A DNA stretch of 64,000 nucleotides from Lachnospiraceae bacterium FE2018 (GCA_000702845.1 JNKK01000006.1:62001-126000), one strand, 5' to 3'; positions 43,123-51,325 are shown, counted from the stretch's first letter. Notes: generated by a model not told the origin, from the letters alone. Translations and numbers: made by a program.

Positions 43123-44505
43123 ATGGCAGCAGAAACCAAAAAGATACCGTATAAGATTTATCTTGAAGAAAATGAGATTCCGACCAGCTGGTACAATATG
43201 CGTGCCGACATGAAGAACAAACCGGCACCCCTGATTCATCCGGGAACGCTTCAGCCGCTGAAGTTTGAGGACATGCAGCCGATCTTCTGTGACGAACTGA
43301 TTCGTCAGGAACTGGACGACGAGACGGCATTTATTCCGATTCCGCAGCCGATTCAGGATTTCTATAAAATGTACCGTCCGTCGCCGCTGACACATGCGGT
43401 ATTTCTGGAAGAAGCGCTTGGTACGCCGGCGCATATTTATTACAAATTTGAAGGAAATAATACGTCCGGCAGCCATAAGCTGAATTCAGCGATCGCGCAG
43501 GCTTACTACGCGAAGGAGCAGGGACTGAAAGGCGTCACAACAGAGACGGGTGCAGGACAGTGGGGCACAGCGCTTTCCATGGCATGTTCCTTCTTTAATC
43601 TGGACTGCAAGGTCTACATGGTCAAGGTTTCCTATGAGCAGAAGCCGTTCCGCCGGGAAGTCATGCGCACATACGGCGCAACGGTCACTCCGTCACCGTC
43701 CATGGAGACCAATATCGGCCGCGCAATCAATGCGGAACATCCCGGAACAACCGGATCGCTCGGCTGCGCGATTTCCGAGGCAGTAGAAGTTGCAACCACA
43801 AGTGAAGGCTATCGCTATGAGCTGGGCAGCGTTCTGAACCAGGTACTCCTGCATCAGTCCGTGATCGGTCTGGAAGTAAAAACTGCCTGTGACAAGTATG
43901 GCATTAAGCCGGATATAATCATCGGCTGTGCGGGCGGCGGCTCCAACCTCGGCGGTCTGATTGCTCCGTTCATGGGTGAAAAGCTGCGCGGCGAGGCGGA
44001 CTACCGCATTATCGCAGTCGAGCCGGCATCCTGCCCGAGTTTCACACGCGGAAAATTTGTCTATGACTTTGCGGATACCGGTAAAGTCTGTCCGATGGCA
44101 AAAATGTATACACTCGGTCACGACTATATCCCGTCACCGAACCACGCGGGAGGACTTCGCTATCACGGCATGAGCCCGATTCTCTCACAGCTGTATCATG
44201 ACGGCTACATGGAGGCGCGCACGGCAGAGCAGTCAAAGGTATTTGAGGCTGCAGAACTGTTTGCGCGTGTGGAGGGAACCCTTCCGGCACCGGAATCCAG
44301 TCACGCAATCCGCGCCGCAATCGATGAGGCGCTGAAATGCAAAGAGACCGGCGAGGAAAAGACCATCATCTTCGGTCTGACCGGTACCGGCTACTTTGAT
44401 ATGACAGCATACGAGGCATACAATGACGGCAGAATGACGGACTATATCCCGAGTGATGAGGAACTCGCGGAGAGCTTTGCGAAGATTCCGGACCTCGGTC
44501 TGTAA
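43123..44505 (+). CDS. trpB: TrpB2-type tryptophan synthase beta chain
   Basis: 460 residues, longer than TrpB1 and of the TrpB2 class. The opening PTSWYNMRADM is typical. GNNTSGSHKLNSA contains the PLP lysine, ETGAGQWGTALS the catalytic glutamate region, and GCAGGGSNLGG the phosphate-binding glycine loop. It makes Trp from indole and serine. No trpA is adjacent, so it probably salvages indole. The ATG at 43123 lies 8 nt behind AAAGGAG (43108-43114); an ATG at 43117 is too close. The Trp T-box upstream confirms the amino acid. Confidence 0.95.
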   Translation: MAAETKKIPYKIYLEENEIPTSWYNMRADMKNKPAPLIHPGTLQPLKFEDMQPIFCDELIRQELDDETAFIPIPQPIQDFYKMYRPSPLTHAVFLEEALGTPAHIYYKFEGNNTSGSHKLNSAIAQAYYAKEQGLKGVTTETGAGQWGTALSMACSFFNLDCKVYMVKVSYEQKPFRREVMRTYGATVTPSPSMETNIGRAINAEHPGTTGSLGCAISEAVEVATTSEGYRYELGSVLNQVLLHQSVIGLEVKTACDKYGIKPDIIIGCAGGGSNLGGLIAPFMGEKLRGEADYRIIAVEPASCPSFTRGKFVYDFADTGKVCPMAKMYTLGHDYIPSPNHAGGLRYHGMSPILSQLYHDGYMEARTAEQSKVFEAAELFARVEGTLPAPESSHAIRAAIDEALKCKETGEEKTIIFGLTGTGYFDMTAYEAYNDGRMTDYIPSDEELAESFAKIPDLGL

Positions 44506-44641
44506 ATTGCCGCCGGATGCAGGGACTGTGACAGACTGTATCCTGCGTTGAAGAATGAAACAGCTCCGTCTCTGCAGACGGACGCGTAAACTGTACAAAA
44601 CGGTCTGATCATGGTATTTTATAAGTAAGAATCCATCGACA

Positions 44642-44676
44642 CAGGGCAGAGCCATCAGGGTTCTGCCCTGATTTTA
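44642..44676 (+). terminator. Terminator after trpB
   Basis: CAGGGCAGA (44642-44650) pairs with TCTGCCCTG (44662-44670), followed by ATTTTATTT. It lies close before lemA, so it could also attenuate that gene. Confidence 0.7.
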
Positions 44677-44693
44677 TTTACAGGAGGGGTATT

Positions 44694-45248
44694 ATGAATC
44701 CAATATTGATTTTTGTAATCATCATTGCTGTGATTGCCATCTGGGCGGTCACGACGTACAACGGTTTTATCAAAGCGCGCAACAGCGTGGAAGAAGGCTA
44801 CTCGACCATGGATGTATATCTGAAAAAGCGTTTTGATCTGATCCCGAATCTGGTTGAAACCGTTAAAGGTTACGCAAAGCATGAGAAAGAGACACTGGAA
44901 AATCTGACTGCAGCCCGCGCGAAAGTCAGCAGTGCCGGCTCCGTTGAAGAGCGGGCGCAGGCAGAGAATCAGCTGACCGGTGCGCTGAAAACTTTGTTTG
45001 CGGTTGCGGAAGCTTATCCGGATTTGAAAGCGAACACAAATTTCCTGAATCTGCAGAATCAGCTGCAGCAGGTGGAGCAGGATATTGCAAACGCCAGAAA
45101 ATACTACAACGCAGTTGTGAAGAAATACAATAACAAGTGCGAAATGTTCCCGAGCAGTATCATTGCCGGAATCTTCCATTTCACAAGAAAACCGATGTTT
45201 GAGGTCGGCAGTGAGGCAGAACGGGAAAATGTACAGGTACAGTTCTGA
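44694..45248 (+). CDS. lemA: LemA family membrane protein
   Basis: 184 residues: one N-terminal membrane helix (2-20), then a helical bundle with the LemA motifs YNGFIKARNSVEEGYSTMDV, LKKRFDLIPNLVETVKGY and FPSSIIAG. The bulk of the protein faces outside, or inside in some models. Its function is unknown, but it is regularly encoded with DUF2207 or TPM-domain proteins, as here with the gene 24 bp downstream. Confidence 0.95.
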   Translation: MNPILIFVIIIAVIAIWAVTTYNGFIKARNSVEEGYSTMDVYLKKRFDLIPNLVETVKGYAKHEKETLENLTAARAKVSSAGSVEERAQAENQLTGALKTLFAVAEAYPDLKANTNFLNLQNQLQQVEQDIANARKYYNAVVKKYNNKCEMFPSSIIAGIFHFTRKPMFEVGSEAERENVQVQF

Positions 45249-45272
45249 ACACAGATCGGGAGCTGTCTGAGT

Positions 45273-47351
45273 ATGGAAAATAATGCAAACACAAAAATAA
45301 ATCTGCTCAGCCGGAAAAGAAGGATTATTATTGTTGTCGCGGTCCTGGCAGCCGCGCTGGCAATTGCGCTGGTACTTACATGCAGGCCCGCTTTTACTGC
45401 GGTCACCTATCATGATTCCAATCCGGAAGACTATATTACGGAGCGGTTTGACGTGCACGTCGAGGCAACGGAGAAGCATGTGTTTCACGTCAGGGAAGAG
45501 ATTGACGTGAATTTTATACAGTCGCATCACGGGATTGAGCGGTATATTCCGTACAGTTCAAAACTGTATACGATTAAACATATCCGCGTGAAGGGCGGTA
45601 AGGCGGACAAAAATATAGAATGGGATCTTGAAGATGGTTACGCCGTAGGAGATGTCGGGATCCGGATCGGGGATGAAGATACCTATCTGACCGGCCCGCA
45701 CGCTTATCAGATTTCCTATGATCTTGTCTGTAACCAGGACGACGACGACACGGCAGACTACCTGAGCCTGGATCTTCTTCCGGTCGGATGGACGACATCA
45801 ATCCGCGAGGCGGATCTGACGCTGCAGCTGCCTAAACCCATTGAGGCATCGGAGCTGAACGTGTACACAGGCCAGTACGGTGAAGAGATGATTGCCGGCA
45901 GCGGTGACCAGAGCGGTTCGGGAGATAATGCGGCCGTCACAGACAGTCCGGGTTGGACGCTTGACGATGAAGGGATGGAATTCCACATGCATGTGGCGGA
46001 CAGTCCGAAGGGCGCCGGTGTAACATTGCAGGCAGAACTGCCGGAAGGCTACTGGAAGGGTGCAAAAAATAATAAAGCTGCGCTGTATCTGCTTCTGATC
46101 AGTCTCATCGTGTGTCCTGCCCTGGCAGTTGTTTTGTGGTTCCTGTTCGGAAGGGACCCTGCTGTCGTGCAGACGGTTGAATTTGAACCGCCGGGAAATC
46201 TGACGCCGGCAGAGCTCGGGTTTGTGATCGACGGTCATGTCGACAAGGCAGATATGTCCTCCATGCTGATGTACTACGCATCGCGTGGATATCTTGGCAT
46301 ATATGAAAAGAAGAAAAAAGAATACGAACTGCGGGAACTGAAAAAGCCTGAGCCGGAAGACGAGAAGCAGTTCGCCCGCACCCTGTTCAGCGGAATCTTT
46401 TCCGGGAAAAAACGGAAAAACGTCGACGGGATGGAAATAAGGACCGCGAATCTTAACAAACTCCCGTCGGATTACGGCAAGAAACTGGCGACAGCAGAGT
46501 TTCAGCTGAAGGGAGAGTATACAGAGGAAAATGCGCTCTACACCAAATCGTCAGAAGTGAGCCGTGTGGTGTCAATCCTGCTGGTTCTGGGAAATCTGGC
46601 ATTTGTGACACTGCTTGCGGATATCTTTTCATTCAGAAACGCGCTGAGATGGCATCTGGTATATCTGCTTCCGCTTGCAGCGGCAGGCGCATGGCTGGCA
46701 ATCCGGTCCTATGATGTCAGACGTTCCCGGAAGACCATTAAAACAGTTGTCCTTGAGGCAGCCGGATGGGTTTTGTATGCGCTTGCGTTTCGCGGAACAA
46801 TTTCTTCGCTTCGGTATGTCTCAGAACGTGTTTCGGTGATCGGAAGCGGACCGCTGGACAGGTTCATGGGAACAGAGCGCAATCTGGTCATCCTGCTCGC
46901 TGTTTCAATGACCGTGACGCTGTTTTTTGCAATTTTCATGCGCGCCCGCACGAAACAGAGTGCCGAGCTGGCAGGAAAAATCCTCGGTTTTCGTGAATTT
47001 ATCAGGACTGCGGAAATCGACAGGCTTCGGGTGCTGCAGGACAGCGATCCGAACTATTTCTTCCGGATTATGCCGTATGCATATGTCTGCGGCCTCGGTG
47101 CCCGCTGGGCAAAGAAATTCACGGACATTAAAGTCGAAAAACCGTCGTGGTACGAAACTTACGACAGAGGAATCTGGGTATTTTCGCCTCTCTGGTATCA
47201 CGACCTGACCCGAACGACGACCCGCAGTTACGCGGGCAGTTTCGGCAATATGCCGGACTCCGGATCCCACGGAAGCTTCGGCGGCGGAAGCTTCTCCGGC
47301 GGCGGCTTCTCCGGCGGCGGCTTTGGAGGCGGCGGAGGCGGCGCCTGGTAA
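45273..47351 (+). CDS. DUF2207 membrane protein
   Basis: 692 residues: a membrane helix (about 17-38), a large extracytoplasmic beta domain (ITERFDVHVEATEKHVFHVR, then HHGIERYIPYSSKLY) that defines DUF2207, a second helix near 275-290, a cytoplasmic winged-helix-like part (TPAELGFVIDGHVDKADMSS), two more helices, and a Gly/Ser/Phe-rich tail (GGGSFSGGGFSGGGFGGGGG). The Gly-rich end is common in this family. Lengthy Lys/Arg stretches lie inside. It works with LemA; the role is unknown, possibly envelope maintenance. A two-way terminator follows. Confidence 0.93.
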   Translation: MENNANTKINLLSRKRRIIIVVAVLAAALAIALVLTCRPAFTAVTYHDSNPEDYITERFDVHVEATEKHVFHVREEIDVNFIQSHHGIERYIPYSSKLYTIKHIRVKGGKADKNIEWDLEDGYAVGDVGIRIGDEDTYLTGPHAYQISYDLVCNQDDDDTADYLSLDLLPVGWTTSIREADLTLQLPKPIEASELNVYTGQYGEEMIAGSGDQSGSGDNAAVTDSPGWTLDDEGMEFHMHVADSPKGAGVTLQAELPEGYWKGAKNNKAALYLLLISLIVCPALAVVLWFLFGRDPAVVQTVEFEPPGNLTPAELGFVIDGHVDKADMSSMLMYYASRGYLGIYEKKKKEYELRELKKPEPEDEKQFARTLFSGIFSGKKRKNVDGMEIRTANLNKLPSDYGKKLATAEFQLKGEYTEENALYTKSSEVSRVVSILLVLGNLAFVTLLADIFSFRNALRWHLVYLLPLAAAGAWLAIRSYDVRRSRKTIKTVVLEAAGWVLYALAFRGTISSLRYVSERVSVIGSGPLDRFMGTERNLVILLAVSMTVTLFFAIFMRARTKQSAELAGKILGFREFIRTAEIDRLRVLQDSDPNYFFRIMPYAYVCGLGARWAKKFTDIKVEKPSWYETYDRGIWVFSPLWYHDLTRTTTRSYAGSFGNMPDSGSHGSFGGGSFSGGGFSGGGFGGGGGGAW

Positions 47352-47375
47352 GTTAAGTGATAAGTCCAGTCTCAG

Positions 47376-47417
47376 AAAAGGAGCAGCTGCACACATGTGT
47401 GCAAAGCTGCTCCTTTT
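47376..47417. terminator. Strong terminator of the lemA-DUF2207 operon
   Basis: Outer stem AAAAGGAGCAGCT with AGCTGCTCCTTTT, inner stem GCACACA/TGTGTGC. Near-perfect over about 40 bp. Confidence 0.9.
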
Positions 47418-47567
47418 CATGAGACGACAACAGGAATGAGCATGTAGGGGCAAGGCCCGGAATGCGAATGCCTGAAACACGGCGGGAGTGTGAAGCACGA
47501 AGCCGTGTGGGACTTATCACATGAAAAGGGGAGCTTGCGGACGCGGTGCGCGCGCGATTCCTATTCT
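47418..47567. other. Non-coding GC-rich stretch before the repeats
   Basis: Open frames here are shadows without ribosome sites. One hairpin (CACGGC ... GCCGTG) and the GC run GTGCGCGCGCGATTC are visible, nothing else I can name. It starts right after a terminator, so any RNA from here would need its own promoter, which I did not find. Confidence 0.4.
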
Positions 47568-47593
47568 CTGCACACATGCGTGCAAAGCTGCTC
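47568..47593 (+). repeat. Second copy of the terminator right half
   Basis: 26 bp identical at 25 positions to 47387-47412 (CTGCACACATG-YG-TGCAAAG type), 181 bp downstream. The left arm of the hairpin is not duplicated intact. It leads directly into the hairpin repeats, as if the block had been copied together with a terminator. Confidence 0.75.
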
Positions 47594-47628
47594 GTTGGAT
47601 TGGCGGAAGGAACCAAACCAAAAAAAGT

Positions 47629-47751
47629 GCATCCGCAAAGGTATTGACTGTCGGGATGCGGATGAGAAAAATCCAGAGTCTCAGGCCGGCCGAAGGAACC
47701 AAACCAGGAAAAGTGCATCCGCAAAGGTATTGACTGTCGGGATGCGGATGC
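47629..47751 (+). repeat. Hairpin repeat array, upstream block (2 units, 86-bp period)
   Basis: GCATCCGCA starts at 47629 and 47715 (86 bp apart), each followed after 19 nt by TGCGGATG(C) (47657, 47743), forming 8-9 bp stems with nearly identical loops. The intervening and flanking sequence (AATCCAGAGTCTCAGGCCGG, GAAGGAACCAAACCA) is also repeated, and a half spacer precedes unit one. Same family as the six-unit array at 50275-50739 on the other side of htpG. Confidence 0.9.
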
Positions 47752-47796
47752 GCAAAATCGAAAGTCTCAGGCCGGCGGAAGGAAATAAAATCATCT

Positions 47797-47830
47797 ATCA
47801 GCACTCGTATCCTACGAGTGCTGATTTTTT
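47797..47830. terminator. Strong terminator ending the upstream repeat block
   Basis: A perfect 13-bp stem ATCAGCACTCGTA / TACGAGTGCTGAT with a TCC loop and five further T residues. No gene ends here, so it suggests that the repeat block itself is transcribed, or it insulates htpG. Confidence 0.88.
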
Positions 47831-47831
47831 C

Positions 47832-47860
47832 TTGACTTTCTTTCATGACAGGTCTAAGAT
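47832..47860 (+). promoter_or_regulatory. Promoter of htpG
   Basis: TTGACT, 17 bp, TAAGAT. Transcription would start near 47867 and produce a leader of about 140 nt. No CIRCE element is visible. Confidence 0.75.
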
Positions 47861-47887
47861 ATGTTTTGATGAAGAGGCAGGGATGAA

Positions 47888-47974
47888 TCTCTGTCTTCGA
47901 CGAATTCTATCTGAGGCAGGAGACAGAGAACAACTCAGATGGGGAGTCCCCCGCCTCTATAGGCGGTGGGTTTT
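47888..47974 (+). other. Structured htpG leader: interleaved stems and GC-rich hairpin
   Basis: Two inverted repeats interlock: TCTCTGTCT (47888-47896) with AGACAGAGA (47921-47929), and ATCTGAG (47909-47915) with CTCAGAT (47934-47940). The order A-B-A'-B' means a pseudoknot or two exclusive folds. A hairpin CCGCC-TCTATA-GGCGG with more C/G pairs and TTTT follows (47948-47974). The hairpin and following GTGGGTTTTGAAAC resemble right ends of IS200/IS605-type elements, whose guide RNAs carry a pseudoknot. Remnant of such an element, or a leader RNA regulating htpG, are both possible. Confidence 0.55.
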
Positions 47975-48006
47975 GAAACAAACTTGACTCAAAGGAGCGT
48001 GAAACT

Positions 48007-50202
48007 ATGGAACTGCAGCGTGGGAATCTTTCAATTAACAGTGAAAATATATTTCCGATTATTAAAAAGTGGATGTATTCGGATCAGGACATTTTCGTAC
48101 GTGAGATGATTTCGAATGCATGTGATGCGATTACGAAGCGCAGAAAGCTGGATGCGATTGGCGAGAAGCATCTGCCGGATGATTACAAAGCGGCGATTCA
48201 CGTGATCGTGGATGATAAGGCGAAGACGCTGACATTTGTTGACAACGGACTTGGCATGACCGCTGAGGAAGTACAGAAGGACATCACAGACATCGCATTT
48301 TCCGGTGCAACGGAGTTCCTGGAGAAGTATAAGGATAAGGCAGATCAGGATCAGATCATCGGGCATTTTGGTCTCGGATTCTACTCTGCGTTCATGGTTG
48401 CAGATCAGGTCGATATTGACACGCTTTCTTTCCAGGACGGCGCAGAGGCGGTTCACTGGGAGTGTGACGGCAGCACAGAGTATGCCATGGGAAGCGGCAG
48501 CTGGGAAGAAGTTGGTACGATGGTAACCCTGCACCTGAACGAGGACTGCCTGGAGTATGCCAACGAGTACCGCGTGCGCAGCATTCTGGAAAAGTACTGT
48601 GCATTTATGCCATACGAAATCTTCCTGACGAAGGCAAATGCCGAGCCTGAGTACGAGACAGTTGACGAAGCGGATCTGCGTGAGGATGACGAGATCGTTG
48701 AGCGGATCACTGTTCCGGCAAAGACAGAAGAAAAGGAAAATGAGGACGGCACAAAGGAGACGGTTGAGACAGAGCCGGAAAAGAAACAGGCGAAAATCAA
48801 AAAGCGTCCGGTTCCGGTCAATGACATTCATCCGCTCTGGGCGAAGCAGCCGTCGGAATGTACGGATGAGGAATACAAAGAGTTCTACCGGCATGTATTC
48901 CTTGATTATAAGGAGCCGCTGTTCTGGATTCATCTGAACATGGACTATCCGTTCAATCTGAAGGGAATTCTGTACTTCCCGCGGATTAACATGGAATACG
49001 AATCCATCGAAGGAACCATTAAGCTGTATAACAATCAGGTGTTCATCGCCGATAATATTAAAGAAGTGATACCTGAATACCTGCTGCTTCTGAAGGGTGT
49101 CATTGACTGCCCGGATCTCCCGCTGAATGTCTCCAGAAGCGCGCTGCAGAACGACGGATTTGTCCAGAAAATTTCGAATTATATTTCTAAGAAGGTTGCA
49201 GACAAACTGTCCGGTCTCTGCAAGACGGACCGTGAGAACTATGAGAAATACTGGGATGATATCAGTCCGTTCATCAAATTCGGATGCATCCGCGATGAGA
49301 AATTTGCGGAGCGTATGGCAGATTATATTCTGTACAAGGATCTTGATGATAAATACATGACGCTGAAGGATTACATTGCCGCGAATGTGAAAAAAGAGGA
49401 TGCGGCAGAAGACACAGCAGCCGGCGAAGGTGCCGACGCTGATGCAGGTACCGGCGAAGGTGCTGCTGTCGATGAGGACGGAAATGTGGTCGAGGCGGAA
49501 GTTGTAGATAATGGTGCAGCTGCCCGGACAGATGCTGATTCAGCCGGGACAGATACTTCAGATACTGATGCCGCAGATGCTGATGCGGAGGATGCTGAAA
49601 AAGAGCCGGAAAAGACAACAATTTATTATGTAACAGATCCGGTGCAGCAGAGCCAGTACATTAATCTGTTCCGTGCACAGGACATGAATGCAGTAGTTCT
49701 TGTTCAAAACATTGACAGCGCATTCATCACACATATGGAGCGCACGGATGAGACGGTTCACTTCCAGCGCATTGATGCCGATCTGACAGAAGAGATGAAA
49801 GAAGACGGTGCTTCACTTGAGGAAGAGCAGACTGCACTGGAAGGGCTGTTCCGCAAGGTTCTGTCAAATGACCAGCTGACTGTTAAGGTTGAGACAATCA
49901 AAGATGAAGCAGTCTCCGCCATGGTAACACTTTCTGAAGAAGGCCGCCGCATGAATGAAATGATGCGGATGTATGGTATGGGAAGCGATTCCATGTACGG
50001 CGTCGACGCAACACTGATTCTTAACGCAAAGCATCCGCTGGTGCAGTATGTCTATGAGAATCGTGAAGAGGAAGAAAAGGTGAAGCCATTCTGCGAGCAG
50101 CTCTATGACCTCGCAATGCTGGCAAACCGTCCGCTTGCGCCGGAAGAAATGACGCGGTTTATGGCACGCAGCAACGAACTGATGCTGCGGCTGACGAAAT
50201 GA
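48007..50202 (+). CDS. htpG: HtpG (Hsp90) chaperone with acidic insertions
   Basis: 731 residues, about 100 longer than usual bacterial HtpG. The N-terminal GHKL ATPase is intact (REMISNACDAITKRR, DNGLGM, GHFGLGFYSAFMVAD). An acidic linker joins N and middle domains (about 238-265, EEKENEDGTKETVETEPEKK), more like eukaryotic Hsp90. A second insertion of about 75 Ala/Asp/Glu/Gly/Thr residues (about 461-538, GEGADADAGTGEG...) is in the middle-to-C-terminal part, before KTTIYYVTDPVQQSQYINLF. The C-terminal dimer domain is present. It is bracketed by hairpin repeats on both sides. Confidence 0.96.
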   Translation: MELQRGNLSINSENIFPIIKKWMYSDQDIFVREMISNACDAITKRRKLDAIGEKHLPDDYKAAIHVIVDDKAKTLTFVDNGLGMTAEEVQKDITDIAFSGATEFLEKYKDKADQDQIIGHFGLGFYSAFMVADQVDIDTLSFQDGAEAVHWECDGSTEYAMGSGSWEEVGTMVTLHLNEDCLEYANEYRVRSILEKYCAFMPYEIFLTKANAEPEYETVDEADLREDDEIVERITVPAKTEEKENEDGTKETVETEPEKKQAKIKKRPVPVNDIHPLWAKQPSECTDEEYKEFYRHVFLDYKEPLFWIHLNMDYPFNLKGILYFPRINMEYESIEGTIKLYNNQVFIADNIKEVIPEYLLLLKGVIDCPDLPLNVSRSALQNDGFVQKISNYISKKVADKLSGLCKTDRENYEKYWDDISPFIKFGCIRDEKFAERMADYILYKDLDDKYMTLKDYIAANVKKEDAAEDTAAGEGADADAGTGEGAAVDEDGNVVEAEVVDNGAAARTDADSAGTDTSDTDAADADAEDAEKEPEKTTIYYVTDPVQQSQYINLFRAQDMNAVVLVQNIDSAFITHMERTDETVHFQRIDADLTEEMKEDGASLEEEQTALEGLFRKVLSNDQLTVKVETIKDEAVSAMVTLSEEGRRMNEMMRMYGMGSDSMYGVDATLILNAKHPLVQYVYENREEEEKVKPFCEQLYDLAMLANRPLAPEEMTRFMARSNELMLRLTK

Positions 50203-50230
50203 TATAATCTTGCTAATCGGAATTTGCAGG

Positions 50231-50262
50231 GGTCATGCCGGGGCACTGGCATGACCTTTTTT
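50231..50262 (+). terminator. Terminator of htpG
   Basis: GGTCATGCC (50231-50239) with GGCATGACC (50248-50256), then six T residues. Confidence 0.9.
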
Positions 50263-50274
50263 GCGGCATTTTCT

Positions 50275-50739
50275 GTATCCGCAAAGTTGTTGGTTGGCGG
50301 GATGCGGATGCGCAAAATCCAGAGTCAAGAGCTGGCCGAAGGAACCAAAGCAAGAAAAGTGCATCCGCAAAGCAGCTGTCTGGGGGGATGCGGATGCGCA
50401 AATCCGGAGATCCAATCAAGCCAAGGACGTAAGGCAAGAAAAAAGTGCATCCGCAAAGGTACTGCCTGGCGGAATGCGGATGCCCAAAAGCCAAAGTCAA
50501 GACCTGGCCGAAGGAAACAAATCAAGAAAAGTGCATCCGCAAAGGTACTGCCTGGCGGAATGCGGATGCCCAAATCCGGAGAAACAATCAAGCCAAGGAA
50601 GCAAGGCAAGAAAAAAGAGCATCCGCATAGTCAAGAAAGCTGGGATGCGGATGCGCAAAATCCAAGGTCAAGACATGACCGAAGGAAGCAAATCAAGAAA
50701 AGTGCATCCGCATCTCTCCTAAAAAAGAATTGCGGATGC
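50275..50739 (+). repeat. Hairpin repeat array, downstream block (6 units, 86-bp period)
   Basis: The left arm G(C/T)ATCCGCA starts at 50275, 50361, 50447, 50533, 50619 and 50704 (steps 86, 86, 86, 86, 85). The right arm TGCGGATGC starts at 50303, 50389, 50475, 50561, 50646 and 50731. Each unit is a 36-37 nt hairpin with 9-bp stem (one mismatch in the first) plus a 49-nt spacer. Spacers alternate: type one (AAAATCCAGAGTCAAG ... CCGAAGGAACCAA) after units 1, 3, 5; type two (AAATCCGGAG ... AATCAAGCCAAGG) after units 2 and 4. So the real unit is 172 bp. All three plus frames stay open through most of it but give unrelated peptides. Confidence 0.95.
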
Positions 50740-50800
50740 ACAATCAATTCAATCCGGGCAGCGAAGCCAAACCTGGCTGCGAATGATATAATCCCCTTAT

Positions 50801-51325
50801 TCAGATTAGTTCCAGCTGTGTAAGAAAGCGGGAGAGATGCGCATCCCATGCGCGCTCGACCGCTTTTTGCATGTCGAATACCGCCAGTGACGTTCCGCTG
50901 GTGATGAGAAGCCGGCCGTCCTGAAAGCGGCAGTTAAAGTATAGACCATGGACATCCTCCGGCGCCACAGGAAGATTTTCCTGCAGGACCAGTTTTGCCG
51001 CGGCTTTTTCCGGATATTGAAAAACAAAGTGAAACGCCAGCGGTGTATGCCTGCCGCGGATGACAGCAAGGCAGTGTTCTTTCAGATCTGCCCAGCTCGC
51101 AAACTTCGCAGTTGCATTTCCGGAATCTGTGTTCTCACCGCTGTCAGGCGTATTGTCCGCATTGTCGGATCCGTCGCTGAAAAATGCGGGGTGAAGCTTC
51201 CCGTCAATCTGGAAGGTCGCATAGGTGGTGATTGATACTTCCGGAACCAGTAAGCGATCAAAAGCTTCGCTAAGCAGCAGACGGCTCATAAATAATTTAA
51301 CCTGATCAATTTCGAATGCAATCAT
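50801..51325 (-). CDS. DUF5721-like protein
   Basis: 174 residues, soluble, beginning MIAFEIDQVKLFMSRLLLSE with VPEVSITTYATFQIDG, the start I associate with DUF5721 of Lachnospiraceae. A variable Asp/Asn/Ser-rich loop (SDGSDNADNTPDSGENTDSG) interrupts it near residue 50. The rest is alpha/beta with no catalytic motif. Unknown function. It has its own promoter; its 3' end is 60 bp from the hairpin array. Confidence 0.75.
   Translation of the reverse strand: MIAFEIDQVKLFMSRLLLSEAFDRLLVPEVSITTYATFQIDGKLHPAFFSDGSDNADNTPDSGENTDSGNATAKFASWADLKEHCLAVIRGRHTPLAFHFVFQYPEKAAAKLVLQENLPVAPEDVHGLYFNCRFQDGRLLITSGTSLAVFDMQKAVERAWDAHLSRFLTQLELI

Noticed and set aside
47490-47987. 165-residue open frame upstream of htpG as a gene or TnpB remnant
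   Set aside because: No TnpB motifs. It covers the terminator, the repeats and the htpG promoter, and has no ribosome site. Only the end hairpin is IS-like.
50275-50739. CRISPR array
   Set aside because: The spacers are similar to each other and alternate between two types, the repeats contain variable loops, the unit is 86 bp and no cas gene is in the window.
50224-50823. 199-residue open frame through the hairpin array as a coding gene
   Set aside because: The 86-bp period is not a multiple of three, so each unit is read in a different frame. All three plus frames stay open for long stretches with different peptides, the composition is Lys/Arg/Ser/Gly noise, and there is no ribosome site.
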